Assembly: GCF_947855115.1 (NCBI RefSeq)
Contig: NZ_CANTZW010000011.1
Location: 1-64,000 of the forward strand
DNA length: 64,000 bases
DNA from: an uncultured Parabacteroides sp.
Lineage (GTDB): Bacteria; Bacteroidota; Bacteroidia; Bacteroidales; Tannerellaceae
Direction of reading: 5' to 3'
The notes under the pieces are model-generated. The model was not told where the DNA came from, made no database searches, and saw only the letters and a program-made list of their open reading frames with translations. Position 1 is the first letter of the stretch; every line of letters starts with the position of its first letter. The position numbers and the translations under genes were made by a program. Below are positions 54,968 through 63,459 of the stretch, piece by piece.

Positions 54968-54977
54968 CACATACGGT
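54950..54977. terminator. Hairpin between convergent genes
   Basis: A perfect 11-bp stem, ACCGTATGTGC with GCACATACGGT, and a 6-base loop overlap the stop codon at 54965-54967. No T run follows, so it could be a weak terminator. Confidence 0.45.
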
Positions 54978-54986
54978 CATAGCAAC

Positions 54987-56135
54987 TTATTTGCGCACTT
55001 TCAAAAAACGCTTTGTCAAATATCTGCGAACCGGCTCGTCATAAAGTTTCAAGCTGACGTAAGCCAATACGATACTTCCGATAACTAATGCTAACGCTTC
55101 CGGCCACGCTTCCGCAAAAGTAAGATTCTCTTTCTTCGCCCACCCATAATATAAGTATATAAGCGGATAATGTACCATATACAAAGGATAAGAGATATCA
55201 CCCAAAAATTTACAGATACGAGCAGAATGCTTATCGGTCGTTTTCCCGGAAGCCCCCAGATAAACAAGTATAGGGAATATAAGGATCGCACATACAGAAT
55301 CATAAATACCGTTCATCCATAAAGCCTCACCATTACCGACATACGGCATAGAGAGTAAAACGACGATCGCCAAACTACATATCCAAAAAGCACCTTTGAC
55401 ATGAACGGGCTTAAAGACACGAGACATTAACAATCCCACAGAGAAAGAAAATAACACACGCAAAAAACCACCGATCAAATTGTACTCTTCCATCGTCCAA
55501 CCTACACCCAGATGGCCTGCGCCGGAAAAATTGAATACGGCGAACGAAGCCAACCCGACTCCCGCCAACACGATAAGTGCCGTAAGTGCCTTCGTCGACA
55601 TCCGACGAATGAACAAAGCGTACATAATATTTCCGATATACTCAAAGAACAAAGACCAACTAGGACCATTCAGAGGAAACATCTCGCCATTTCCACGGAT
55701 CTCCGGCCCGGAACCCGGTACAGCCGGTATCAGGAATAGATTGATAAGTAAAGCCAACATCACCATGGATATGGAGACATGCGTGCCGTCCCATTTCTCA
55801 CACCCTTGTATGCAAAATGCGATAACCCCCAAAACGGCTCCAAGTATAACCATCGGATGCAAACGGATCAATCGGCGTTTGATAAAATCCTTTGTTGTCA
55901 TTGTTTTCCACCGATCGTCATAAGCATAACCGATCACGAACCCTGACAGGATAAAGAAAAAATCCACGGCTAGATACCCGTGATTAAATCGCTGATCAAT
56001 AGGGCTCGTCGCAAAAGCTTCGAATACATGATAAAATATAACCATTAAGGCGGCGACACCTCTCAATCCATCAAGAAGGTCATAATGGGGTTTTGTGTCC
56101 GCAAACGCGGCTGCTGAGATTTTTGAGTTTGACAT
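54987..56135 (-). CDS. Acyltransferase 3 family membrane protein
   Basis: 382 residues, about ten membrane helices. YDLLDGLRGVAALMVIFYHVFEAF contains the family's catalytic His, and FFFILSGFVIGYAYDDRW and FIKRRLIRLHPM are the next conserved blocks. These enzymes O-acetylate cell-surface glycans. No glycan operon adjoins, so the target is open. A possible -7 element TAATTTTG is at 56183-56190. Confidence 0.92.
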   Translation of the reverse strand: MSNSKISAAAFADTKPHYDLLDGLRGVAALMVIFYHVFEAFATSPIDQRFNHGYLAVDFFFILSGFVIGYAYDDRWKTMTTKDFIKRRLIRLHPMVILGAVLGVIAFCIQGCEKWDGTHVSISMVMLALLINLFLIPAVPGSGPEIRGNGEMFPLNGPSWSLFFEYIGNIMYALFIRRMSTKALTALIVLAGVGLASFAVFNFSGAGHLGVGWTMEEYNLIGGFLRVLFSFSVGLLMSRVFKPVHVKGAFWICSLAIVVLLSMPYVGNGEALWMNGIYDSVCAILIFPILVYLGASGKTTDKHSARICKFLGDISYPLYMVHYPLIYLYYGWAKKENLTFAEAWPEALALVIGSIVLAYVSLKLYDEPVRRYLTKRFLKVRK

Positions 56136-56444
56136 TTAATACTTTGAGCTTATTGTTAACTATATATATTTTCTAATTTCCGCAAAATTACAAAAAGCCC
56201 TCATTTTTCACGTTTTTAGATCGTTCTTTTTTGCTTGGTTTAGGAGAATTAATGATTTAGATATCAGATTATACGCTCAAAAGGCAGAAAAAATGAAATA
56301 CTGAACCGGATCATGGCTAATCTCTAGTTATTAGATGGTTGTTTAGTATCAACTCATAGATTTCGTCTCTAAAACCTCGAGTTACAGATATTTTATATGA
56401 ATTACGTTCAACTGATTTCCATCAATGGTACAATAAAAAAACGA
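56136..56444. other. 309-bp spacer, nothing recognised except a -7 element
   Basis: Between the acyltransferase start and the AraC stop, both on the minus strand. It is AT-rich, with TAATTTTG at 56183-56190 on the minus strand as a possible acyltransferase promoter. I see no gene, repeat or clear terminator in it. Confidence 0.5.
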
Positions 56445-57302
56445 TCAATCGTTTCGATATTCTTTAGGTGACATTCCGGCTACTCGCTTAAAATATTTTC
56501 CGAAAAAAGATTGCGAAGGAAAATTTAGTTCATTGCTGATTTGTTGTATTGTCAGATTTGTAGAACGTAGCAAAGCCTTAGCTTCCAATATCACATAACT
56601 ATCAATCCATTCGGCAGCGCTCTTTCCACTGTATCTCTTTATGATCGTAGATAAATATCCGGCAGATAAATGTAATAAGTCCGCATAAAAAAGAACTTTT
56701 CTCTCCCTCTTATAATGCCGTTGAACTTCCATAGAAAAATTTCGCATAAGAATCTCTTCTTTCGACAATATTTTATTTTCTACGAGTTGGTGAAAGTAAT
56801 ATCCCATTCCATATAAAAACGCACAAGTCAAATGCTTGATTATCTCAGCTTTATTGGGATGATCAACTTCAAATAATTTACGAACCATTGTGCAATAGGA
56901 TGATATGGCCTCCATTTGTCTCGATGTCAGTTTAAGAATAGGACACTCTTGCAATGCCATATAAGTCTGAAAATTATGAGGAAGCCCTAAACTACTGACA
57001 AACCTATCAGACATAAATATGCAAGTGCTATGGTAATCATCGCTCATGAATTCTTGCTCAAGTATCTGTCCGGGAATATTAATAGACATTGTATTACCTT
57101 CCATATTACAAGGAGACAGGTTTATTTTACCTCTACTTTCCCCACAAAAACAAATACAGCATACATACATATCGATTTTAAACGGATCGGATGAGAATTT
57201 CTTCTTTGTCACATCGAATATAAAAAAATCATCACCGATACATTGTACAGACCGATTGTTGCGTGCGCTCAGAGGTAAATTCAATAACGCTATTTTATTC
57301 AT
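56445..57302 (-). CDS. AraC family transcriptional regulator
   Basis: 285 residues. An N-terminal sensor-like domain is followed by two HTH units in the last 100 residues: YADLLHLSAGYLSTIIKRYSGKSAAEWI and LTIQQISNELNFPSQSFFGKYFKRVAGMSPKEYRND. The ATG at 57302 is chosen: the only longer start is a TTG at 57323 lying inside the -7 element TATATTTG (57321-57328). It is divergent from the outer-membrane gene at 57446 and may control it. Confidence 0.93.
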   Translation of the reverse strand: MNKIALLNLPLSARNNRSVQCIGDDFFIFDVTKKKFSSDPFKIDMYVCCICFCGESRGKINLSPCNMEGNTMSINIPGQILEQEFMSDDYHSTCIFMSDRFVSSLGLPHNFQTYMALQECPILKLTSRQMEAISSYCTMVRKLFEVDHPNKAEIIKHLTCAFLYGMGYYFHQLVENKILSKEEILMRNFSMEVQRHYKRERKVLFYADLLHLSAGYLSTIIKRYSGKSAAEWIDSYVILEAKALLRSTNLTIQQISNELNFPSQSFFGKYFKRVAGMSPKEYRND

Positions 57303-57320
57303 GATTCTAAATTTTGAACA

Positions 57321-57328
57321 CAAATATA
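57321..57328 (-). promoter_or_regulatory. -7 element of the AraC-type gene
   Basis: Minus-strand TATATTTG, a full match, is 18 bases before the ATG at 57302. Confidence 0.5.
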
Positions 57329-57392
57329 GGACAAACCATTAATATCATATTAAAAATTAAAACTTTCGTCCAAGATCTTCAACGAAAAGACC

Positions 57393-57423
57393 TTTATCAA
57401 AGTTCATTAAGTATCTATTTTTG
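57393..57423 (+). promoter_or_regulatory. Promoter of the outer-membrane barrel gene
   Basis: TTTA (57393-57396), 19 bases, then TATTTTTG (57416-57423), with 22 bases to the ATG at 57446. Good match to the Bacteroidetes consensus. Confidence 0.6.
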
Positions 57424-57445
57424 CATCATCTTAAAATTACCGTAA

Positions 57446-58123
57446 ATGAGCAAAATACGAATTATCGCTATTGTATTCGCATCAGTCTGTACTCATATTT
57501 CCTATGCGCAACTGTCGGAAATCCCTAATGGGGAAGCATTCTCGCAAGAAAAGCAAAAGATCGTGTTCACTGGTGGTGCAATACTGGAAAACAATTTATC
57601 TGGCTTTTTCCATTCGGGAGTGGAAAATGGAAATAGCATTATGAAAGCAGGATTTAGTATCGGCGGCTTCTTGAACTTGGGTATCGTACAGTCTTTCTCT
57701 GTGCAAGGAGAAATGTTATTCCATTACAAGAACTCTGATTTTGAATGGGACAATCAAAAAGGGGATTTCTCCTATTGGGGAATAGAAATCCCTATCTATG
57801 CCATGTATCACTACACCTACTCAAAAGGGAATCGTTTGCAAATCGGGATAGGCCCTTATACGGAGTTCGGCTTTGACGCAAAATTCAAGCACGGGGAAAC
57901 GAAAGCAGACCTTTATCAAAAAGATGGAAGTACAGGATTACCGGCTTTACAAGACTCAAACACCGGATTCGGAGTAAAAATCGGATATGAATTTATTTCA
58001 GGCTTTCAAATTAACGCAAGCTATAAGGCAAGTATAAGCAATTTGCTCGACGCAAACAGCAGCCGAATAAAAATGCACCCTCATGCCATAAGTATCGGAG
58101 TTGCTTACCGCTTTGGGAAATAA
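57446..58123 (+). CDS. Small outer-membrane beta-barrel protein (PorT/OmpW-like fold)
   Basis: 225 residues with a Sec signal (IAIVFASVCTHISYAQ). Alternating amphipathic strands: GFSIGGFLNLGIVQSFSVQGEMLFHYKNS, FSYWGIEIPIYAMYHYTY, LQIGIGPYTEFGF, GFGVKIGYEF and a terminal Phe-containing strand ISIGVAYRFGK. The family is common in Bacteroidetes with no assigned activity. It is followed after 19 bases by the BamA-like gene and both face the AraC regulator. Confidence 0.85.
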   Translation: MSKIRIIAIVFASVCTHISYAQLSEIPNGEAFSQEKQKIVFTGGAILENNLSGFFHSGVENGNSIMKAGFSIGGFLNLGIVQSFSVQGEMLFHYKNSDFEWDNQKGDFSYWGIEIPIYAMYHYTYSKGNRLQIGIGPYTEFGFDAKFKHGETKADLYQKDGSTGLPALQDSNTGFGVKIGYEFISGFQINASYKASISNLLDANSSRIKMHPHAISIGVAYRFGK

Positions 58124-58142
58124 TATACTAAACCTTATAAAA

Positions 58143-59270
58143 ATGACGAAGCAAATTTTGATTACAACCGTTTTACTATTGAGTAGTATATCTTGTTTAT
58201 CTTCACAAGAAGCAGAAAATAAGAGATTCAAGAAATATTGGAATAGTCTCGTAAATGGAAATGTTGACAGAACCTTCAAAAAGAAAATAGACATGAGTTA
58301 TATTATAGCTCCCTGCTATACCCGTGAAGGGAGTTTCGGGGTCGGTGGAGCCGCGACAGGGTTATACCGTCTAGACCGTAAAGATTCCATTATGCAACCG
58401 TCTGATATATCCCTATCCGGTAGTGCCACTATCAAAGGTTTTTATGGAATAACTGTCAGAGGAAACAATAACTTTAAAGGAAACAAAAGCCGCTTATCCT
58501 ATCATCTACAATTCCAAAATAAAAATCTGGATTTTTGGGGAGTATCGTATGACGCATGCAACCAGAATCCCATTTCGGGTTATAAACGGCAGATGATAAA
58601 ATGGGAATCGGATTATGTATATAAACTGACTAAAAACCTCCATTTAGGAGCCGCTCTTAACCTGAATTATACCAAAGCCTCAAACATAATAACCCCAACA
58701 TATTTAGAAGGACAAAAAGATTCCTATTTTTTTACAGGAATCGGGGTTTCTGTATCATACGATACTCGTGATTTTATACTGAATCCGAAACGTGGTGTTT
58801 ATTTCATGGTAAAAGAAGTATATTACCCGAATTTTGCAAGCACACACGACAAAGATATATTTGGTACGACTGTGATCTTCGACTGTTATCAAAAAGCATG
58901 GAACGGCAGCGTATTTGCCTTCGACCTGTATGGTCAGTTTAATGGTGATGTACCTTGGGCTTTGCGTGAGGAATTAGGAAGCGGAACTAGCCGTATGCGC
59001 GGATATTACGTAGGGCGTTACATTGATAATAATCAAATTTCCGCGCAACTGGAACTTAGGCAACATATTTACAGCCGTATCGGATGTGTGGTATGGGCTG
59101 GTGGCGGAACAGTATTTCCTTCCCTCGACAAACTAAAATGGAAGAATATCTTGCCCAATTATGGTTTAGGATTAAGAATTGAATTTAAACATAACGTGAA
59201 TATTCGTATTGATTATGGATTCGGAAAGGAAACCGCAGGATTTGTATTCCAGTTCGCAGAAGCATTTTAA
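58143..59270 (+). CDS. BamA/TamA-type (Omp85 surface antigen) outer-membrane protein without POTRA domains
   Basis: 375 residues from the ATG at 58143, with signal peptide. The Omp85 barrel is recognisable from VSYDTRDFILNPKRGVYFMVKEVYYPNF, the loop-6 type motif SRMRGYYVGRYIDNN and the final QFAEAF strand ending in Phe. At this length there is no room for POTRA repeats, so it is not the essential BamA itself. Similar short members occur with phospholipase-like or unknown partners; its function is open. Confidence 0.85.
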   Translation: MTKQILITTVLLLSSISCLSSQEAENKRFKKYWNSLVNGNVDRTFKKKIDMSYIIAPCYTREGSFGVGGAATGLYRLDRKDSIMQPSDISLSGSATIKGFYGITVRGNNNFKGNKSRLSYHLQFQNKNLDFWGVSYDACNQNPISGYKRQMIKWESDYVYKLTKNLHLGAALNLNYTKASNIITPTYLEGQKDSYFFTGIGVSVSYDTRDFILNPKRGVYFMVKEVYYPNFASTHDKDIFGTTVIFDCYQKAWNGSVFAFDLYGQFNGDVPWALREELGSGTSRMRGYYVGRYIDNNQISAQLELRQHIYSRIGCVVWAGGGTVFPSLDKLKWKNILPNYGLGLRIEFKHNVNIRIDYGFGKETAGFVFQFAEAF

Positions 59271-59622
59271 TTGAAAACTAAATGGAAAGAACACATTGGT
59301 ATCGGATGGGCAGTTTATGCATGGTTACAGATGGCACATGGCCACGGGTGTCAACTGAGCCACCACAATAGATGTACCTATCAATTAAGCGATTATCTGT
59401 AAAATTCTTTAGTCATTCCGTTTTTACATTGACCCGGAATAATTTTTGAGAAAAGAAAAAGTCCTAATAATCATATGATTACTAGGACCTTTAAGTACCC
59501 AGACCCGGTACAAGCCATAGAAATCATAGGAAAATAAAAGAATTTATCTTCCTTATTATCAACTATTTGAATATTTCCTATTTTCTCTATTTTTGCCATA
59601 TTTTGCCCATTTTCCGTTATTC
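59271..59622. other. Boundary region of the integrative element
   Basis: A 352-bp gap before the integrase regulatory region. A 44-codon frame runs directly on from the preceding stop but resembles nothing. A hairpin with arms GTCCTAATAATC and GATTACTAGGAC (one mismatch) is at about 59460-59491, followed at 59494-59511 by AGTACCCAGACCCGGTAC, which looks like the 3' end of a minus-strand tRNA gene cut off after the T-stem; it is a candidate attachment core. Confidence 0.4.
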
Positions 59623-59644
59623 AGTACACTTTTAGTACACTTTG
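59623..59644 (+). repeat. Direct repeat upstream of the integrase
   Basis: AGTACACTTTT (59623-59633) and AGTACACTTTG (59634-59644) are adjacent 11-bp direct repeats. Two TTTTGCC units lie just upstream at 59592-59607. Their position fits arm-type integrase binding sites; the second repeat also supplies the TTTG of the promoter. Confidence 0.5.
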
Positions 59645-59670
59645 AAATATCATTTTCTTTTGTACCTTTG
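59641..59670 (+). promoter_or_regulatory. Integrase promoter
   Basis: TTTG (59641-59644), 18 bases, then TACCTTTG (59663-59670), both perfect boxes at slightly short spacing, with an 83-base leader before the ATG. Confidence 0.6.
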
Positions 59671-59753
59671 CAATATCGGAAAACAAAAGAAAATCAACTA
59701 TTTAGCGTAATCACCCGGTTATGGTACCTAAATCGGGATAAAACCTCTAAACA

Positions 59754-60977
59754 ATGGCAAAGTTAGAAAATAAAACGAAAGAAAACCCCAAGTTAGAGCA
59801 AAATAAGCTCTCGGATGGTAGAATTAGCCTTTACTTAGAGTATTATTTAGGTAGAGAGGAAAAGCCCGTATTAGATGAAAACGGCAATCAAGTGTACTAT
59901 GATAATGGAAAGATGCAAGGTAGGCCCAAGTTTGCAGTAAAGCACAACAGACGAAAAGAAAACCTTAGTCTGTATCTGATAGATAAGCCCCGCACCCCAG
60001 CGGAACGCCAGCAGAACAAAGAAACGTTGGAGCTTGCCACAAAGATACGTGCGGAACGTGAACAGGAATTTAAAGAAAGCATGTTGGGCTATCGGTTGAA
60101 AAAAGATAGAACGGTCAATTTCTTAGATTATTTCCAAGCCTATATCAACAGTTATACCAAGAAAGATATTCGCATGGTACAAATTGCGCTTAGCCGTTTT
60201 AAGGACTTCTTAAAAGAGCAATACCCCATGAATGAGTTTAGTATCAAACCGGAACTTATCACCAAAGAAATGATGGAGCAGTTTGTAGCCTATCTGCAAT
60301 CCCGAAGTGTGGGTGAGGGTGCTAAAAGCATTTACCAGCGTTTCAAGAAAGTTATTCGATATGCGATTGACCACGATGTAATGTTGAAAGACCCATGCAA
60401 AAGTGTTGTCTGCAAAGTGGATAGCCAAATGCTTCGGAAAGATGTTCTTTCTCCCGAAGAAATCCAAAAGTTGGCGGCTTGCCATTATGACAACGAGAAC
60501 CCGAATGTCAGACGGGCTTTTATCTTCTGCTTATACAGTGGTTTGCGTTTCTGTGATGTAAAAGACCTTACCTATAAGAATGTGGATTACGCTAATCGGT
60601 TATTGAAGTTTGAGCAAAGCAAGACAAAGGGACATTCTGCCAGTAGCGGTGTGGTTATCCCTCTGAATGACGGTCTGCTATCTATTATTGGTGAAGCTCC
60701 GGCAGACAAAGATTGCTTGATATTCGATTTGCCCTCATACGAAAGCTGCTGCAAGTCGGTAAAGCGTTGGGTAAAAAGAGCTGGGATAGACAAACATATA
60801 AGCTGGCATTGCGCCCGGCACTCGTTTGCCGTGAACATCCTGAACAATGGGGCAAATATCAAAACCGTAGCCAGTCTTTTAGGACATAGCGGATTGAAGC
60901 ATACAGAAAAATACACCCGTGCGGTGGATAAATTGAAAGAGGAAGCAATAAACAGCCTACCCGAACTAAAGTTTTAA
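59754..60977 (+). CDS. Tyrosine recombinase/integrase of a mobile element
   Basis: 407 residues. An N-terminal arm-binding domain (about 15-90) and SAM-like core-binding domain (110-210, FLDYFQAYINSYTKKD) precede the catalytic domain. Catalytic residues: Arg in LYSGLRFCDVKDL, His and Arg in WHCARHSFAVNIL, His in LLGHSGLKHTEKY and the Tyr of KYTRAV. This is the integrase type of Bacteroidales conjugative and mobilisable elements. It is the left-most gene of the element in the window. Confidence 0.96.
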   Translation: MAKLENKTKENPKLEQNKLSDGRISLYLEYYLGREEKPVLDENGNQVYYDNGKMQGRPKFAVKHNRRKENLSLYLIDKPRTPAERQQNKETLELATKIRAEREQEFKESMLGYRLKKDRTVNFLDYFQAYINSYTKKDIRMVQIALSRFKDFLKEQYPMNEFSIKPELITKEMMEQFVAYLQSRSVGEGAKSIYQRFKKVIRYAIDHDVMLKDPCKSVVCKVDSQMLRKDVLSPEEIQKLAACHYDNENPNVRRAFIFCLYSGLRFCDVKDLTYKNVDYANRLLKFEQSKTKGHSASSGVVIPLNDGLLSIIGEAPADKDCLIFDLPSYESCCKSVKRWVKRAGIDKHISWHCARHSFAVNILNNGANIKTVASLLGHSGLKHTEKYTRAVDKLKEEAINSLPELKF

Positions 60978-60989
60978 CCACAAAAGACT

Positions 60990-60997
60990 TATCTTTG
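60990..60997 (+). promoter_or_regulatory. -7 element abutting the YhcG-type gene
   Basis: TATCTTTG is a full TAnnTTTG match 5 bases before the ATG at 61003, so transcription from it would start close to the start codon. No TTTG is visible 19-21 bases upstream. Confidence 0.35.
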
Positions 60998-61002
60998 TAA
61001 CT

Positions 61003-62142
61003 ATGAACTTTGAAGCATTAGTAAAACATATCAGTACGATACAGAACACGTTGCAGGCACAAGCCGCACACGCTGTAAACCTTGCCCTTACTTCCCGTAA
61101 CTGGCTTATGGGGTGCTATATCGTAGAATTTGAGCAGAACGGAGAAGACCGTGCCGCCTACGGTGAACAACTGTTGAAGAAGCTGGAACAACAACTGAAA
61201 ACAAAAGGTCTGAATGAACGTAGATTCCGTGAATTTAGGCGGTTGTACCTTATTTATCCACAACTAAAAGAACCTGTTACACAATATATTGCATCACAAA
61301 TTCAAATTCGGCAGTCATTGACCGCCGAATTCACAGAACCAATTCGGCGGTTAGTGACCGCCGAATCTGAAAATGGCGTTTGGAAACTATCAACAGAATA
61401 CCCACAAACCGAAACATGGATGATTCCGGCTGATAGATTATTCAACAGATTATCTTCCACCCATTTAAACACTATATCGGGAATTGAGAACCCGGTAAAA
61501 CGTGCTTTCTATGAAATGGAAACTATTCGTGGCTGCTGGTCTGTAAAGGAGTTGGAGCGACAAATCGCATCTTTATATTACGAACGTAGCGGACTATCCA
61601 AAAACAAAGAAGCCCTCTCCGCTTTAGTCCAGCAACAAGCAACCTTATTACAACCTAAAGATGTTATCAATACCCCTGTTACTTTGGAATTCTTAGGGTT
61701 GAATGAACGTGCATTAGTGACGGAAAACGATTTGGAACAATCCATTCTTGACAACTTGCAACGCTTCCTATTGGAAATGGGACATGGCTTCTGCTTTGAA
61801 GCCCGGCAAAAACGCATCTTGATTGATGAAGATTATTTCTTTGCCGACCTTGTGTTCTATCACCGTATTTTGAAATGTCATGTTATTGTGGAATTGAAGA
61901 TAGACAAGTTTCGCCATGAATATGCTTCGCAACTAAATATGTATCTGAACTATTTTAAAGCAGAAGTGATGCAGCCGGATGATAATCCGCCTATCGGCAT
62001 TTTGCTGTGTACCGAAAAGGGAGATACATTAGTTAAGTATGCCACTGCCGGATTAGACCCGAATATTTTTGTACAGAAATACATGATAGAACTTCCAAGT
62101 GAGGAAGAGTTAAAGAAATTCATTTCCTCCTCAAACTATTAA
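61003..62142 (+). CDS. YhcG/DUF1016-type PDDEXK nuclease domain protein
   Basis: 379 residues. The N-terminal DUF1016 region (LALTSRNWLMGCYIVEFEQNGEDRAAYGEQLLKKL, NERRFREFRRLYLIYPQL) is linked to a C-terminal PDDEXK nuclease fold: FADLVFYHRILKCHVIVELKIDKFRHEYASQLNMYLNYF supplies the Asp and Glu-x-Lys. Members occur next to restriction systems and integrases and may act in element maintenance or defence; the true substrate is unknown. The middle (residues about 100-125) holds a repeated segment, TAEFTEPIRRLVTAES, encoded by an inverted repeat. Confidence 0.92.
   Translation: MNFEALVKHISTIQNTLQAQAAHAVNLALTSRNWLMGCYIVEFEQNGEDRAAYGEQLLKKLEQQLKTKGLNERRFREFRRLYLIYPQLKEPVTQYIASQIQIRQSLTAEFTEPIRRLVTAESENGVWKLSTEYPQTETWMIPADRLFNRLSSTHLNTISGIENPVKRAFYEMETIRGCWSVKELERQIASLYYERSGLSKNKEALSALVQQQATLLQPKDVINTPVTLEFLGLNERALVTENDLEQSILDNLQRFLLEMGHGFCFEARQKRILIDEDYFFADLVFYHRILKCHVIVELKIDKFRHEYASQLNMYLNYFKAEVMQPDDNPPIGILLCTEKGDTLVKYATAGLDPNIFVQKYMIELPSEEELKKFISSSNY
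61319..61351. repeat. Inverted repeat inside the YhcG-type gene
   Basis: ACCGCCGAATT and AATTCGGCGGT are exact 11-bp inverted arms at about 61320-61351; flanking sequence repeats the same unit (ATTCGGCAGTCATTGACCG and ATTCGGCGGTTAGTGACCG). Confidence 0.6.
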
Positions 62143-62166
62143 AGACTAAAAATGTTAAAAAACAAA

Positions 62167-62205
62167 ACTAGCGAAAAGAGGAAATCGATCCCTCTTTTCG
62201 CTAGT
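62167..62205 (+). terminator. Hairpin after the YhcG-type gene
   Basis: A perfect 15-bp stem, ACTAGCGAAAAGAGG (62167-62181) with its complement (62191-62205), and a 9-base loop. The tail is A/T but without a T run. Confidence 0.7.
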
Positions 62206-62310
62206 AAATATGGAGATCTTTGAAAATAAGTTTAGTACATTTTGGCTATATAGACAAAAGCATAAACCAAACCAAATTCTACAATCTTTAATTTATATTC
62301 CTTTTTTAAT

Positions 62311-62595
62311 TTACCAACTATCTACTGGTAACATATATCCAAAAGGAAAAACAGAATGTGTTCCCATTTTTGTTGTTACTTGATTATAGCCATTTATTTG
62401 ATGAATATTCACATCTACTGTATTGTCTATGCTTACAGAACCTGAAACATCTGCTTTTATGGTATTTGCTACATTTGCATCCACTTCGTTCACAACCCGA
62501 ACTTTTTGAATATTAGGTATTAACCCTAAATTTTGAAAAACAAGTGTCCAAACGCCTATAGCAATCGCACTTAAAATTAATTTTAATGTCTTCAT
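62311..62595 (-). CDS. Small exported or membrane-anchored protein, unknown
   Basis: 94 residues. One N-terminal hydrophobic segment (LKLILSAIAIGVWTLVFQNLGLI), then a polar beta-type sequence with Val/Asn/Asp repeats (VNEVDANVANTIKADVSGSVSIDNTVDVN). I recognise no family. It is 35 bases downstream of the RES gene on the same strand and may belong to the same transcript. Confidence 0.6.
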   Translation of the reverse strand: MKTLKLILSAIAIGVWTLVFQNLGLIPNIQKVRVVNEVDANVANTIKADVSGSVSIDNTVDVNIHQINGYNQVTTKMGTHSVFPFGYMLPVDSW

Positions 62596-62630
62596 CCTAT
62601 ATAATATTATATTAATTAACCATCACACTA

Positions 62631-63458
62631 TTACCACAGAATATTATCTCCATCAAAACGACAAGTAGAATATTGTTTTATTATGATTGGATATTTTGTT
62701 ATATCACTTTCATCAAAAACAACTTTATATTCCGACACTTCTTCCAACTGTAAACTATTATCTTCAAATAATTGTGGTGATAAAGCGTAATTAAATCCTT
62801 TGTATAAATAACGAATACTAGGATAAATAATACCTTTGATTTCTGTCTTATGAAGTATTTGATTAGAATATCGTGCTGTTATATAATAATCCATATCACT
62901 TGAAATTTCTTTAGCAAATTGCTCTGCTATAAATTTAGTTTTCAAGTACCATGTTCTGTACATTTTTTTAGGCAATATTGCTTTTCGTTTTGATCTACAC
63001 CTTTCATAATACAAACTTAAATCAGTTCCTGCACTTTGAGCCAAAGAACTACTATTGATAATTTGAACTGAGATTTTTTTTTGAATTTTCCATTTAGATA
63101 CAGTCAATTCAAAAGTCCGTTTATTTGTCGCTTTTAATTTATCATGACAAGCTTCTATTAATGCAATATCATAATCACAAGCATAATATGCAACAGCCTG
63201 CCCTTTAAGATTTGCCCTAGAAATATATTGAGGATTTGGATTGAATGCAATTCTACTTATTTTCTCATAATGAGAATCTGGATTATTTATTACAGCTCTA
63301 TAAACATAATTAGTTGAAGTTGGTTCTAAATCAAATACCTCAAAAGGAATTCTATTAAGTATTTTTATTTGATTAAAATATCCTTTTTTATACTTAGAAA
63401 AGTCCAAAGTACTTAGCCGCTTCAAAACTTTAGCCAAATATTTATTACTCTTTTTCAT
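62631..63458 (-). CDS. RES-domain protein (possible NAD-degrading toxin-like enzyme)
   Basis: 275 residues. The three diagnostic RES residues are present: Arg54 (YVYRAV), Glu102 (ALIEAC) and Ser214 (IIYPSIR), with the usual middle block AVAYYACDYDIALIEA. RES toxins of type II systems (for example Res-Xre) are about 150-200 residues and deplete NAD. This protein is longer at both ends and has no Xre antitoxin beside it. Instead its ATG lies one base after the stop of a retropepsin-like protease gene, so the two are translationally coupled. Confidence 0.82.
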   Translation of the reverse strand: MKKSNKYLAKVLKRLSTLDFSKYKKGYFNQIKILNRIPFEVFDLEPTSTNYVYRAVINNPDSHYEKISRIAFNPNPQYISRANLKGQAVAYYACDYDIALIEACHDKLKATNKRTFELTVSKWKIQKKISVQIINSSSLAQSAGTDLSLYYERCRSKRKAILPKKMYRTWYLKTKFIAEQFAKEISSDMDYYITARYSNQILHKTEIKGIIYPSIRYLYKGFNYALSPQLFEDNSLQLEEVSEYKVVFDESDITKYPIIIKQYSTCRFDGDNILW

Positions 63459-63459
63459 A

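Noticed and set aside
59271..59402. 44-codon frame continuing after the Omp85-type gene
   Set aside because: It has only a TTG start, no ribosome site and no resemblance to a known protein; treated as spacer.
59494..59511. A tRNA gene
   Set aside because: Only about 18 bases resemble a tRNA 3' end; there is no T-loop, anticodon arm or D-arm on either side.
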